Shown in pieces: positions 43,920-54,824 of a DNA stretch of 64,000 bases. Source of the stretch: VBDM01 sp035651815. GTDB lineage: Bacteria; Pseudomonadota; Gammaproteobacteria; Burkholderiales; SG8-39. Each line of letters starts with the position of its first letter. The first letter of the stretch is position 1. The stretch covers positions 1-64,000 of the forward strand of contig DASRFB010000124.1 of NCBI GenBank assembly GCA_035651815.1, written 5' to 3'. Both the position numbers and the translations under genes were made by a program. The notes below the pieces were generated by a model. The model ran no database searches and was not told where the DNA came from. It worked only from the letters and a program-made list of their open reading frames with translations.

Positions 43920-43923
<4 letters not shown>
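43078..43923 (-). CDS. prmC: Peptide chain release factor N5-glutamine methyltransferase
   Basis: Methylates the Gln of the GGQ motif in release factors, including PrfA encoded next door. 281 residues: N-terminal helical domain, IPRPETE (93-99), SAM motif DLGTGSG (119-125) and catalytic NPPY (187-190). Overlaps the prfA stop by 4 bases. Confidence 0.96.
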
Positions 43924-45002
<1,079 letters not shown>

Positions 45003-45020
45003 GACGGCGCCGCGGGAGCC

Positions 45021-46262
45021 TCAGTCACGCGTGCCCAGCTGGTAGATTCGCGCCAGGAGCTGCTCGAGCGCCTCGTCGCCTCCCTGATTGAGGGCCCGCG
45101 TGGGCGCGTGCATCAGCTTGTTGGTGAGCGCCTGGGACAGGGATTCGACGACCGTCCTCGGATCTTCGCCGCGCTCGAGCCGGGCGAGCGCGCGCTCGAG
45201 CTCGAGCTGGCGCGCTGCTTCGGCGTTGTCGCGCAGCTGGCGGATCAGCGGCACGGACTCGCGGGCGCGCATCCAGTGCAGGAAAGAGCCGACCTGCGAC
45301 TCGATGATCCCCTCGGCCTGCGCGACCGCCGCCTGACGAGAGTCGACGCCTTCCTGCACGGTGGCGGCGAGATCGTCCACGGTGTACAGGAACACGTCGT
45401 CCATCGCCCCGACCTCGGGCTCGATGTCCCGCGGCACGGCGAGGTCCATCATGAACACGGGCCGATGCCTGCGCGCGCGCACGGTCCGTTCCATGATGCC
45501 TTTGCCGATGATCGGCAGCGAGCTCGCCGTGCACGAGACGATGATGTCGTACTCGGGCAGATGCTCGGGAAGGTCGCGCAGCAGCAGCGGCTTGGCGTTG
45601 AAGCGGCGCGACAGCGCCTCGGCGCGCTCGAGCGTCCGGTTCGCGACGGCGATCGCGCGCGGCCGCTGGGCGGCGAAATGGGTCGCGGCGAGCTCGATCA
45701 TGTCGCCGGCGCCGATGAAGAGCACCTTCTGCTCCGAAAGGCTCGGGAAGATCCGGGCTGCGAGCTTGACCGCGGCCGCGGCCATCGACACGACGTTCGC
45801 CCCGATACCGGTGTTGCTGCGCACTTCCTTCGCCACCGCGAAGGAATGCTGGAACAGCTTGTGCAGCGTGGAGCCGAGCGTGCCCGCGGCCTGCGCCGCG
45901 CGCACCGCATCCTTCATCTGTCCCAGGATCTGCGGCTCGCCCAGCACCATCGAGTCGAGCCCGGCGGCGACGCGAAACGCGTGGCGCACGGCGTCCGCCT
46001 GCGGCAGCGTGTAGACGAAGGGCTCGAGCTCGCGCGCTTCGACGCTGTGATAGCCGGCGAGCCACTCGAGCGCTGCGCCCGGATCGCCCGCGGCGCAATA
46101 GAGCTCGGTGCGATTGCAGGTCGACAGGATCGCGGCCTCGCGGACCGGCTGGTGCACGAGCTCGGCGAGCGCGGACTGCAGACGCTCGGCCGCGAACACC
46201 ACGCGCTCGCGCATGGAAAGCGGCGCGGTCTGGTGGTTCAGGCCGACCGTGAACAGCTGCAT
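45021..46262 (-). CDS. hemA: Glutamyl-tRNA reductase
   Basis: First committed step of C5-pathway tetrapyrrole synthesis: reduces glutamyl-tRNA to glutamate-1-semialdehyde. 413 residues. Seen: VGLNHQTAPLSMRE, catalytic Cys49 in LSTCNRTELY, GEPQILGQMKDA, the NADPH Rossmann motif FIGAGDMIELAA, and a C-terminal dimerisation helix. A TATAAT ends 9 bases before the ATG at 46262, and a diguanylate cyclase gene ends only 21 bases upstream, so hemA may be both co-transcribed and independently started. Confidence 0.97.
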   Translation of the reverse strand: MQLFTVGLNHQTAPLSMRERVVFAAERLQSALAELVHQPVREAAILSTCNRTELYCAAGDPGAALEWLAGYHSVEARELEPFVYTLPQADAVRHAFRVAAGLDSMVLGEPQILGQMKDAVRAAQAAGTLGSTLHKLFQHSFAVAKEVRSNTGIGANVVSMAAAAVKLAARIFPSLSEQKVLFIGAGDMIELAATHFAAQRPRAIAVANRTLERAEALSRRFNAKPLLLRDLPEHLPEYDIIVSCTASSLPIIGKGIMERTVRARRHRPVFMMDLAVPRDIEPEVGAMDDVFLYTVDDLAATVQEGVDSRQAAVAQAEGIIESQVGSFLHWMRARESVPLIRQLRDNAEAARQLELERALARLERGEDPRTVVESLSQALTNKLMHAPTRALNQGGDEALEQLLARIYQLGTRD

Positions 46263-46271
46263 AAGAGCCTA

Positions 46272-46277
46272 ATTATA
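46272..46277 (-). promoter_or_regulatory. Possible -10 box of hemA
   Basis: An exact TATAAT on the minus strand sits between the diguanylate cyclase stop and the hemA ATG. It would place the start of transcription within a few bases of the ATG. No recognisable -35 lies 16-18 bases upstream. Confidence 0.35.
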
Positions 46278-46283
46278 GGGCGA

Positions 46284-47231
46284 TCAGCCGCCCTCGGCCT
46301 GCAGCGTGACGACGCGGTTGCGGCCGAGCTTCTTCGCCTGGTAGAGGGCCTGGTCCGCAGCCGCGATGAGGCGCTCGGGATCCCCGTCCATCGCCGGAAG
46401 CAGGCCGGCCACGCCGATGCTCACGGTCACGTGGCGGGCGATGGCGGAATGCTCGTGCGCGATCTCGACCTGCTCGATGGCGGCCCGCACCGATTCGGCC
46501 ACCTGCGCGGCGCCGCCCGCGGCCGTCTCGGGCAGTACCAGCGCGAACTCCTCGCCGCCGTAGCGCGCCGCGAGGTCCGCGGGCCGGCGGCACGCCGCCT
46601 GCAGCACGCGCGCCACCTGGCGCAGGCATTCGTCGCCCGCCTGGTGACCGTAGTGATCGTTGTAGGCCTTGAAAAAATCGACGTCGCACAGCGCGAGCGA
46701 CAGCTCCTGCTTGGAACGGCGCGCGCGCGACATCTCGTCGGAGAGGAAGGTATCGAAATAGCGGCGGTTGGCGAGCTCGGTCAGCCCGTCCTGCCGCGAC
46801 ATGCGCTCGAGCGCGCGGTTCGCCGCGCTCAGCTCCGCGGACACCTTGAGCAGCCGCCGGCGCATGTCGTCGATGCGCTGCATCGCATGGATCTTCGCGT
46901 GCAGCACGACGTAGCTCGCCGGCTTGATCAGATAGTCGTCGCCGCCGGCGCGGATGCCGCGCTCGAGGTGCTGCTCCTCGGAGGCGCCGCTCAGGAAGAT
47001 GATGGGAACCCAGTCCTCGGGATAGCGCGTGCGCAGCTGCTGCGCGGCCGCGTAGCCGTCCATGACGGGCATGGTGACGTCCATCAGCACCAGATCGGGG
47101 CGCTCGCGCTCGTACGCGGCGAGCGCGAGCTCACCGTTCTCGGCCATGGTGACCGTGTGCCCCATCTTCTCCAGCATCTGGCTTGTGCCCGCCCGGATGG
47201 TGGGCGAATCATCGACCAGCAGGATCTTCAT
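46284..47231 (-). CDS. REC-GGDEF response regulator, probable diguanylate cyclase
   Basis: Makes the second messenger c-di-GMP. 315 residues: REC domain (about 1-120) with the acidic pair DD (7-8), phospho-acceptor Asp51 in VLMDVTMPVMDG and Lys in IKPA; a helical linker; GGDEF domain (about 145-310). The active-site loop reads GGEEF in ARYGGEEFAL, catalytically competent, and an allosteric RxxD I-site (RPAD) lies five residues before it. Architecture is PleD/WspR-like, no membrane helix. Its cognate kinase is not adjacent. It lies between tRNA-Phe (17 bases) and hemA (21 bases). Confidence 0.93.
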   Translation of the reverse strand: MKILLVDDSPTIRAGTSQMLEKMGHTVTMAENGELALAAYERERPDLVLMDVTMPVMDGYAAAQQLRTRYPEDWVPIIFLSGASEEQHLERGIRAGGDDYLIKPASYVVLHAKIHAMQRIDDMRRRLLKVSAELSAANRALERMSRQDGLTELANRRYFDTFLSDEMSRARRSKQELSLALCDVDFFKAYNDHYGHQAGDECLRQVARVLQAACRRPADLAARYGGEEFALVLPETAAGGAAQVAESVRAAIEQVEIAHEHSAIARHVTVSIGVAGLLPAMDGDPERLIAAADQALYQAKKLGRNRVVTLQAEGG

Positions 47232-47248
47232 GAGGCCCTAAGAAATAT

Positions 47249-47324
<76 letters not shown>

Positions 47325-47339
47325 GCGAAAGGAGCGCGG

Positions 47340-47369
47340 ATTATAAGGGGGAAGGCGGGGACGAGCCAA
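47340..47369 (-). promoter_or_regulatory. Sigma-70 promoter of tRNA-Phe
   Basis: TTGGCT (47364-47369) and an exact TATAAT (47340-47345) are separated by 18 bases on the minus strand. The predicted start is about 10 bases ahead of the tRNA. It may also read into the diguanylate cyclase and hemA genes, since no terminator follows the tRNA. Confidence 0.7.
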
Positions 47370-47409
47370 GAAAGCCGGGCGAATCAGGCGCGCGCGGTAT
47401 CGGGAAAGA

Positions 47410-47436
47410 AAAAGCCCGCCACGAGGGCGGGCTTTT
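47410..47436. terminator. Rho-independent terminator after the MHS transporter
   Basis: An 11-bp stem, AAAAGCCCGCC / GGCGGGCTTTT, with a 5-base loop is flanked by a T-rich run on the minus strand, 22 bases after the transporter stop. The A-run on the opposite side would make it work in both directions and isolate the tRNA-Phe promoter. Confidence 0.85.
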
Positions 47437-47457
47437 CGTTTTCGGGCACGCGGCCCG

Positions 47458-48786
47458 TCAAGCTTTCGCCCTCTGCGGCTCCCAGATGCTGATACGCCGC
47501 GTCTCCGGCATCAGGAACAGCGCGAGCACGAAGCAGACCGCCGGCACCGCGATCGGATAGATCAGCGCGTTGCCGAGGTTCCCCGTCGCCTGGAAGGCGG
47601 CCGACGTGATGAACGGCACGAGTCCGCCGCCCCAGCCGTTGCCGATGTGATACGGGACCGACACCGACGTGTAGCGGATCCGCCCGGGAAAGTATTCGGC
47701 CAGGAACGCCCCGATCGGCCCGTACACCATGCCGACGTACGACACCAGGATGGCGACGATCAGCACCGCGACCGGCCAGTTGAGGGCGCCCGGCTTGGTG
47801 ACCATGCCGAGCCACGAGTACAGCGGATAGTAAGTCAGCGCGGCCAGCAGGAAGCCCGCGAGGATCACGGGCTTGCGCCCGATGATGTCGGAGAGCCAGC
47901 CGAAAAAGATAAGCGTCGGCGTCCCGAGGATCAGCCCGCCTCCGACGATGTAGGCCGTCGTCAGCGGATCGAGCTTAGAGACTTGCTGCATGAAGTACAG
48001 CGCCCAGAACTGCCCGCTGTACCACACGACGCCCTCGCCGATCACCACGATGCTCGCGATCAGCACGAATTTGATGTTCGAGCTGAGGAATGCCTCCTTC
48101 CACGGATTCGCCGCCATCTGCCCCTTGGCCTTGATCTCGGCGAAGATCGGCGTCTCCTGCAGCTGCAGCCGGATCCAGATGGCGATCGCGACCAGCAGGA
48201 AGGAAAGCAGGAACGGAACGCGCCAAGCCCAAGCTTCGAAGGTCTCGTTGCCGAAATACGTCCGGCAGCCGATGATCACCGCGAGCGAGACGACGATGCC
48301 GAGCGTGGGAGAGGTCTGGAGCCAGCCGGTGTAGTAGCCGCGGCGCTCGTCCGACACGTGCTCGGCGACGTAGGTGATGGCGCCGCCGTATTCGCCGCCC
48401 AGGCACAAGCCCTGGAGCATGCGCAGGAAGAAAAGGATGAAGGCCGCGGACAGGCCGATGTCCTGGAAGGTCGGGATCAGGCCGATGCAGCCGGTGCCGA
48501 TTCCCATGCCGGTCAGGGTGACGAGGAAGGTGTACTTGCGGCCGACCCGGTCGCCCAGCCATCCGAAGACGAACGCTCCCAGGGGACGGATGAGGAAGCC
48601 GGCGGTGAACAGCGCGATCGTGCTGAGCAGCGCCGCCACGGGGTGCGTCTTGTCGAAGAACTTCACCGCCAGGATCGACGCCAAGCTGCCGAAGATGTAG
48701 AAGTCGTACCACTCGATGACGTTGCCCACTGCAGCGGCCACGATCACCGTCCGGAAATTCTTCGGGACCTGTTGCGGACCAGCCAT
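47458..48786 (-). CDS. MFS transporter, metabolite:H+ symporter (MHS) family
   Basis: Inner-membrane proton symporter of the ProP/KgtP/ShiA group. 442 residues with about 12 hydrophobic helices. Seen: VIEWYDFYIFG in helix 1, the signature loop FGWLGDRVGRKYTF between helices 2 and 3, RMLQGLCLGGEYGGA (MHS motif in helix 4) and the second-half loop FGWLSDIIGRKP. Likely substrates are organic acids, shikimate or betaine-type compounds, but this cannot be decided here. A strong GGAGGGG Shine-Dalgarno precedes the ATG. It stands alone between two terminators, downstream of groESL. Confidence 0.9.
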   Translation of the reverse strand: MAGPQQVPKNFRTVIVAAAVGNVIEWYDFYIFGSLASILAVKFFDKTHPVAALLSTIALFTAGFLIRPLGAFVFGWLGDRVGRKYTFLVTLTGMGIGTGCIGLIPTFQDIGLSAAFILFFLRMLQGLCLGGEYGGAITYVAEHVSDERRGYYTGWLQTSPTLGIVVSLAVIIGCRTYFGNETFEAWAWRVPFLLSFLLVAIAIWIRLQLQETPIFAEIKAKGQMAANPWKEAFLSSNIKFVLIASIVVIGEGVVWYSGQFWALYFMQQVSKLDPLTTAYIVGGGLILGTPTLIFFGWLSDIIGRKPVILAGFLLAALTYYPLYSWLGMVTKPGALNWPVAVLIVAILVSYVGMVYGPIGAFLAEYFPGRIRYTSVSVPYHIGNGWGGGLVPFITSAAFQATGNLGNALIYPIAVPAVCFVLALFLMPETRRISIWEPQRAKA

Positions 48787-48879
48787 AGTTACCCCTCCTT
48801 CGTTGTTCTACATAGTTGGCTACTGCGAGATGCTCTCCCGCGCGCTCTAGTACGACACCGCTGAAGGCGCTGCCTGATT

Positions 48880-48891
48880 CGGGTTAACCCG
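48880..48891. promoter_or_regulatory. Perfect 12-bp palindrome upstream of the MHS transporter
   Basis: CGGGTTAACCCG, 94 bases before the transporter ATG, in the gap between groL and the transporter. It could be an operator for a dimeric regulator. No clear -35/-10 pair could be placed next to it. Confidence 0.35.
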
Positions 48892-48925
48892 GTTGCAGTG
48901 TAACAGATGACCGAGGGGACAAACA

Positions 48926-48951
48926 AAAAGCCCCGCCGGAGCGGGGCTTTT
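48926..48951. terminator. Rho-independent terminator of groESL
   Basis: GCCCCGC / GCGGGGC stem with a CGGA-type 4-base loop, extended by AAAA/TTTT pairs, 22 bases after the groL stop. A T-rich tail follows on the minus strand. Confidence 0.88.
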
Positions 48952-48973
48952 CGTGGAACCGGGACGTCCGGTC

Positions 48974-50629
<1,656 letters not shown>

Positions 50630-50659
50630 GGTTCACTCCTGATCGATGAATTGTTGGAC

Positions 50660-50962
50660 TTACTTGCTGGCGACGACGCCCATGATGTCGTCTTCGCGCA
50701 TCACCAGGTATTCGGTGCCCTCGACCTTGACCGACTGGCCGGAGTACTTGCCGAAGAGGATGCGGTCGCCCACTTTCACGTCGAGCGGACGCACCTTGCC
50801 GTCCTCGAGGATCTTGCCGTTGCCGACGGCGACGACTTCGCCCTGGTCGGGCTTCTCGGCGGCGTTGTCGGGGATCACGATGCCGCCGGCGGATTTCTGC
50901 TCCTGCTCGAGCCGCTTGACGACCACGCGATCGTGCAGAGGACGAATCTTGTTCATGGACAT
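50660..50962 (-). CDS. groES: 10 kDa co-chaperonin GroES
   Basis: Heptameric lid of GroEL. 100 residues from the ATG at 50962, which has a GGAGG Shine-Dalgarno 7 bases upstream; an ATG two codons later (50956) is the more classical N terminus MNKIRPLHDR. Seen: mobile loop KSAGGIVIPD and GDRILFGKYSG. Transcribed from a CIRCE-controlled promoter about 110 bases upstream. Confidence 0.98.
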   Translation of the reverse strand: MSMNKIRPLHDRVVVKRLEQEQKSAGGIVIPDNAAEKPDQGEVVAVGNGKILEDGKVRPLDVKVGDRILFGKYSGQSVKVEGTEYLVMREDDIMGVVASK

Positions 50963-51044
50963 ACAATTGCCTCCTTGATGAGTTAGTGGCCACAAACAGA
51001 CAGATCAACGTCGATTGGGCCGGGAAATCAGGCGCTACAGTGCT

Positions 51045-51071
51045 TTAGCACTCATCCGTAGCGAGTGCTAA
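51045..51071. promoter_or_regulatory. CIRCE operator (HrcA binding site)
   Basis: A perfect 9-9-9 inverted repeat: TTAGCACTC (51045-51053), 9-base spacer, GAGTGCTAA (51063-51071), exactly the CIRCE consensus. On the minus strand it starts at the last base of the groES -10 box, so HrcA bound here would block initiation of groESL and relieve it at heat shock. It is also only about 100 bases upstream of the divergent cbpA gene. hrcA itself is not in this window. Confidence 0.95.
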
Positions 51072-51099
51072 TAATACGGTTCGACGGGCGAGATTTCAA
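51071..51099 (-). promoter_or_regulatory. groESL sigma-70 promoter
   Basis: TTGAAA (51094-51099) and TATTAT (51071-51076) are separated by exactly 17 bases on the minus strand, with the start of transcription predicted inside CIRCE. This is a vegetative promoter, not the sigma-32 type (no CTTGAAA/CCCCATNT pair), consistent with HrcA control. Confidence 0.8.
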
Positions 51100-51172
51100 G
51101 AGCCCCGAACGGATTTGCCGGTCGGTGCCGCTTGAATTGCCGGGCGCCCGGCGACATCTAACCGGGACCGCC

Positions 51173-52120
51173 ATGAAGTACAAGGACTACTACGCCGTCC
51201 TCGGCGTCGAGCGCACGGCCTCCCAGGACGACATCAAGAAGGCCTACCGCCGGCTCGCCCGCAAATACCACCCCGACGTCTCCAAGAAGCGCGACGCCGA
51301 GGAGCGGTTCAAGGAAGTCGCCGAGGCCTACGAGACGCTGAAGGATCCGGAGAAACGGGCGGCCTACGACCAGCTGGGGAGCCACCAGGCCGGCCAGGAG
51401 TTTCGTCCGCCGCCCGATTGGGAAACCCGCTTCAGCCCGGGCGGATTCGAGGATCTCGACCTGGCCGACTTGTTCGCCCACTTCGGCGCCCGGCCCGGCC
51501 GCGGCTTTTCGGGCCGAAGGAGCGCAGACTTCGCCATCCCCGGCGAGGATTACGAGGTCGAGGCCAGGCTGTCCCTCGAGGACGCGGCTCGCGGAACCGA
51601 GCTCGCCCTGCAGCTCGCGATGCCCGAGATCGGCCCCGACGGCGTGCGCCGGCGCTCGCCGAAGACGGTACGGGTGCGGGTGCCGAAGGGCGCGACCGAG
51701 GGCGAGAGGCTGCGCATCCCGGGCAGGGGCGGACCCGGCGCGAACGGCGGGCCTGCCGGCGATCTCTACCTCGACATCCGCCTCGAGCCGCACCCGCTGT
51801 TCCGGGTATCGGGGCACGACCTTTACCTCGAGCTGCCGCTCGCGCCCTGGGAGGCCGTGCTCGGGACCCAGGTCGAGATCCCGACCCTCGACGGCCGCAT
51901 CTCGCTCTCGGTGAAGCCCGGCGCGAAATCCGGCCAGAAGCTGCGTATTCCGGGCCGCGGGCTTCCGCGCCCGCAGGGAGCGGGCGGTGATCTCTACTGC
52001 GTGCTCTCGATCGTGACGCCCCCCGACCCCGGCGAGCGCGAGCGATCGCTGTACCGCGAGCTCGCGGCGGCATCGCACTTCGATCCGCGCCGGCATCTGA
52101 AAAAAGGCGAGCCGGCATGA
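51173..52120 (+). CDS. cbpA: DnaJ-class co-chaperone CbpA
   Basis: J-domain protein that stimulates DnaK. 315 residues: J domain (about 4-70) with HPD at 33-35 and YETLKDPEKRAAYDQLG, a Gly/Phe-poor linker (about 75-125), then two substrate-binding C-terminal domains (about 125-300) with VRVRVPKGATEGERLRIPGRG and DLYLDIRLEPHPLFRV. No CxxCxGxG zinc repeats, so it is CbpA-type, not DnaJ. Divergent from groESL with CIRCE between. cbpM overlaps its end by 4 bases. Confidence 0.94.
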   Translation: MKYKDYYAVLGVERTASQDDIKKAYRRLARKYHPDVSKKRDAEERFKEVAEAYETLKDPEKRAAYDQLGSHQAGQEFRPPPDWETRFSPGGFEDLDLADLFAHFGARPGRGFSGRRSADFAIPGEDYEVEARLSLEDAARGTELALQLAMPEIGPDGVRRRSPKTVRVRVPKGATEGERLRIPGRGGPGANGGPAGDLYLDIRLEPHPLFRVSGHDLYLELPLAPWEAVLGTQVEIPTLDGRISLSVKPGAKSGQKLRIPGRGLPRPQGAGGDLYCVLSIVTPPDPGERERSLYRELAAASHFDPRRHLKKGEPA

Positions 52121-52443
52121 GCGACGATGCGATCCTGCAGTTTCTCGACGAGGCGACCGAGGTCGCAATGGACGAGCTGCTCGCTGCATCCGGGCTCGCG
52201 CGCGCCGAGCTGCTCGAGCTGGTCGAGCTCGGCGTCTTCGATCTCCGTCCCGGAGCGCGCCCCGCGGATCAGGCGAGCTGGCGCTTCTCGTCGCGGGCGA
52301 TCCGGCTCGGACGCCGGGCGGCCCGCCTGCGCGACGACTTCGGCCTGAACGCGCCCGGGATGGCGCTCGCGCTCGCGTACCTCGATCGCATCGAGGCCCT
52401 CGAGCGGCGCCTGCGCGAGCTCGAGTGCCAGCTGCTGCGCTGA
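52117..52443 (+). CDS. cbpM: Chaperone modulator CbpM
   Basis: Small inhibitor that binds the CbpA J domain. 108 residues with a MerR-like helix-turn-helix fold: LDELLAASG-like N-terminal helices, LVELGVFDLRPG, then FSSRAIRLGRRAARLRDDFGLN and the hydrophobic GMALALAYLDRIEALERRLRE helix. ATGA overlap with cbpA; this pairing is the main support for the name. Confidence 0.85.
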   Translation: MSDDAILQFLDEATEVAMDELLAASGLARAELLELVELGVFDLRPGARPADQASWRFSSRAIRLGRRAARLRDDFGLNAPGMALALAYLDRIEALERRLRELECQLLR

Positions 52444-52490
52444 GGCCGACCTCGCCCGGCGTGCGGGCGTGCTGGCATACTTGCCTCCAC

Positions 52491-54014
52491 ATGAGGCGGT
52501 CCGGCACGCGCCGCGCGCTCGCGCGGTCGTTCATCCTGGCGTTCCTGGCGCTCGCGTCGAGCATGGCGGGCGCGGCCGAGCCCGCGCGCCTTCCCGCGAC
52601 GCTGCGCAAGGCCCTCGGCGCGGCCGGTATCCCGGGCGCCGCGACGGCGGTCTACGTCCAGGACGTCGCCGCGCGCACGCCGATGCTCTCGTACAACGCT
52701 TCGCGGCCGATGAACCCGGCCTCGGCCGCGAAGCTCGTGACGACGTACGCGGCGCTCGAGATGCTCGGTCCTTCCTTCACCTGGAAGACCGAGGCGTACG
52801 CCGACGGGCCGACGCGGGGCGACGTTCTCGACGGTGACCTGGTGCTGCGCGGCACGGGCGATCCGAAGCTCACGATCGAGAATTTCTGGCTGCTGCTGCG
52901 CGCGCTGCGCGAGCGCGGGCTGCGCGAGATCCGCGGCGATCTCGTCCTCGACCGCGGCTACTTCGCCGCCGGGCCCTACGATCCCGGAAAATTCGACAAC
53001 GAGCCCGCGCGCGCGTACAACGTCGGCCCGGACGCGCTGCTCGTGAACTTCAACGCGATCCGCTTCCATTTCGTCCCGGACCTGGAAAGCAAGTCGCTGC
53101 GCGTGATCCCGGAGCCCCGCCCGGCACAGCTCGAGCTGCGCGCCCCGGTGGCCTTGTCCGACGCGCCGTGCGGCGACTGGCGCTCGCAGATCAAAGCGCA
53201 ATTCGAGTCGAACGACGCGAGCGCCCGCGTGACTTTCGGCGGCACCTATCCCGCCGCGTGCGGCGAGAACACCTGGAACGTCGCCCTGCTCTCGCACGAC
53301 TCCTACGTCTGGGGCCTGTTCCGGGAGCTGTGGCAGGAGCTCGGTGGCTCGTTCAAGGGCGGCGTGCGCGGCGGCACCGTTCCGCCCGGCGCGCGCCTGC
53401 TCTACAGCGCCGAGTCGCCGCCGCTCTCGGAAGTCGTGCGCGACATCAACAAGTTCTCCAACAACGTGATGGCGCGCCAGCTGTTCCTCACCTTGTCGGC
53501 CGAGGCGCTGCACGTGCCCGGCGGCGAGCGTCTGTCCGAGCGACTGGTCCGGGACTGGGCCCTGCGCAAGGGCATCGCCGCCGATGAGATCGCCCTGGAG
53601 AACGGCGCCGGCCTGTCGCGCAGCGACCGCATCAGCGCGATGACGTTCGGCAAGCTGCTCGTCGCGGCCTGGCACAGCCCGGTCATGGCCGAGCTCGTCG
53701 CGTCGATGCCCGTCGTCGCCGCCGACGGCACCATGCGCAGGCGCCTGCACGGGACGGACGTCGCCGGGCAGGCGCACGTCAAGACGGGAACGCTCGCCGG
53801 CGTGCGCACCCTCGCGGGTTACGTGCTCGCGCGCGACGGCCGCAGGTTCGTCGTCGTATTCCTGATCAACCATCCGAACGCCGCCGCCGCCGAGGCGGCG
53901 CAGGACCAGCTGCTGCGCTGGGTCTACGACGCCGGCCGCGGCGCGGCGCGCCCGACCGCACGTGGCAAGCGAGCCGCGTATCGATCCGAGGACCGACCGC
54001 AAATCCGCGAATAA
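52491..54014 (+). CDS. dacB: D-alanyl-D-alanine carboxypeptidase/endopeptidase (PBP4 type)
   Basis: Periplasmic class C penicillin-binding protein that trims and opens peptidoglycan cross-links. 507 residues from the ATG at 52491: signal peptide about 1-29, then peptidase S13. The three active-site motifs are visible: SxxK as Ser78-Lys81 in NPASAAKLVTT, SxN in KFSNNVMARQ and KTG in HVKTGTLAGV. A large insertion domain lies between the first two motifs, as in PBP4. No membrane anchor at the C terminus. Confidence 0.95.
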   Translation: MRRSGTRRALARSFILAFLALASSMAGAAEPARLPATLRKALGAAGIPGAATAVYVQDVAARTPMLSYNASRPMNPASAAKLVTTYAALEMLGPSFTWKTEAYADGPTRGDVLDGDLVLRGTGDPKLTIENFWLLLRALRERGLREIRGDLVLDRGYFAAGPYDPGKFDNEPARAYNVGPDALLVNFNAIRFHFVPDLESKSLRVIPEPRPAQLELRAPVALSDAPCGDWRSQIKAQFESNDASARVTFGGTYPAACGENTWNVALLSHDSYVWGLFRELWQELGGSFKGGVRGGTVPPGARLLYSAESPPLSEVVRDINKFSNNVMARQLFLTLSAEALHVPGGERLSERLVRDWALRKGIAADEIALENGAGLSRSDRISAMTFGKLLVAAWHSPVMAELVASMPVVAADGTMRRRLHGTDVAGQAHVKTGTLAGVRTLAGYVLARDGRRFVVVFLINHPNAAAAEAAQDQLLRWVYDAGRGAARPTARGKRAAYRSEDRPQIRE

Positions 54015-54037
54015 TTCGCTCCCGCGGGGCTCGTTTG

Positions 54038-54067
54038 TTGCTCCGGCGTTTCCCTATGCGATATCAT
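54038..54067 (+). promoter_or_regulatory. Candidate promoter of the small outer-membrane protein
   Basis: TTGCTC (54038-54043) and TATCAT (54062-54067) are separated by 18 bases, with the start of transcription about 45 bases before the ATG. A GGGAG Shine-Dalgarno precedes the ATG. Confidence 0.4.
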
Positions 54068-54117
54068 CGGTCGGTCGAGGCAGACACGTTTTCAACGCCA
54101 ACGAATCAGGGAGCCCG

Positions 54118-54783
54118 ATGAAAAATCTCACATGGCCGTGTGTCGTGGCCGCGTTGCTCGCCGGTTCTAGCTCGTTCTCCTACGCGCAGGACAAGAACGC
54201 GCTCGAGGGCGCCTACGTCGGCCTCGGCGCCGGTGCGACGCGCGCGCGATTCGTGCAGGACGATTTCGCGACCGGGCTGTCGGGCATCGAAGAGAGCAAG
54301 GACGGAACCGACAAAGGCTACAAGCTGACCTTCGGCGCCAAGCTGAGCCGCTACTGGGCGCTCGAGGTGGGTCGGACCAGCTTCGGCAAGTTCTCGCACA
54401 CCTACGACGGCACCGGCAGCGGCATCGGCTCCGTCGTCGAGACCTACAAGTCGGCCGGGTGGTGGGGCAGCGTGCTCGCGATCCTTCCCATCGGCAACAG
54501 CTTCTCGCTCTTCGGTCGCCTCGGTGAGATGAAGTCGGTCACGACGACCGAATCGACCAACGCGACCGGCACGATCATCGATACGCTGGCGGCCAACGGC
54601 GTGCCCGTGAGCGGCACGAAGAGCAAGCTCAGCACCATTCTCGGGGTCGGCATGCAGATCGATTTCCCCGGGAAGCTCGGCCTGCGCATCGAGGCCGAGG
54701 ACTACGGCACTGTGGGCGATTCCGACAACACCGGCCGCGCCCGCATGCGGATGGCCACCGCGAGCCTGATGTACCGCTTCTGA
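54118..54783 (+). CDS. Small outer-membrane beta-barrel protein (OmpA-N/OmpW-like)
   Basis: 221 residues from the ATG at 54118. Signal peptide 1-23 (Sec type, cut after SYA). The mature part looks like an eight-strand barrel: GAYVGLGAGATRARF opening strand, alternating strands such as YKLTFGAKLSRYWALEVGR, SFSLFGRLGEMKS, LGLRIEAEDYG, and a C-terminal MATASLMYRF ending in Phe, the classical outer-membrane assembly signal. No OmpA peptidoglycan-binding domain. Function not known. Stands apart from dacB with its own promoter and is convergent with ubiD. Confidence 0.85.
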   Translation: MKNLTWPCVVAALLAGSSSFSYAQDKNALEGAYVGLGAGATRARFVQDDFATGLSGIEESKDGTDKGYKLTFGAKLSRYWALEVGRTSFGKFSHTYDGTGSGIGSVVETYKSAGWWGSVLAILPIGNSFSLFGRLGEMKSVTTTESTNATGTIIDTLAANGVPVSGTKSKLSTILGVGMQIDFPGKLGLRIEAEDYGTVGDSDNTGRARMRMATASLMYRF

Positions 54784-54790
54784 GCGGCCC

Positions 54791-54814
54791 GCGCGCCGCG
54801 CGAAGGCGGCGCGC
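54791..54814. terminator. GC-rich hairpin between convergent genes
   Basis: GCGCGCCGC (54791-54799) and GCGGCGCGC (54806-54814) form a perfect 9-bp stem with a 6-base loop in the 41-base gap between the outer-membrane protein and ubiD stops. No U-tract; it may act as a bidirectional block or be a chance of GC richness. Confidence 0.4.
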
Positions 54815-54824
54815 CGCCGGCGCC

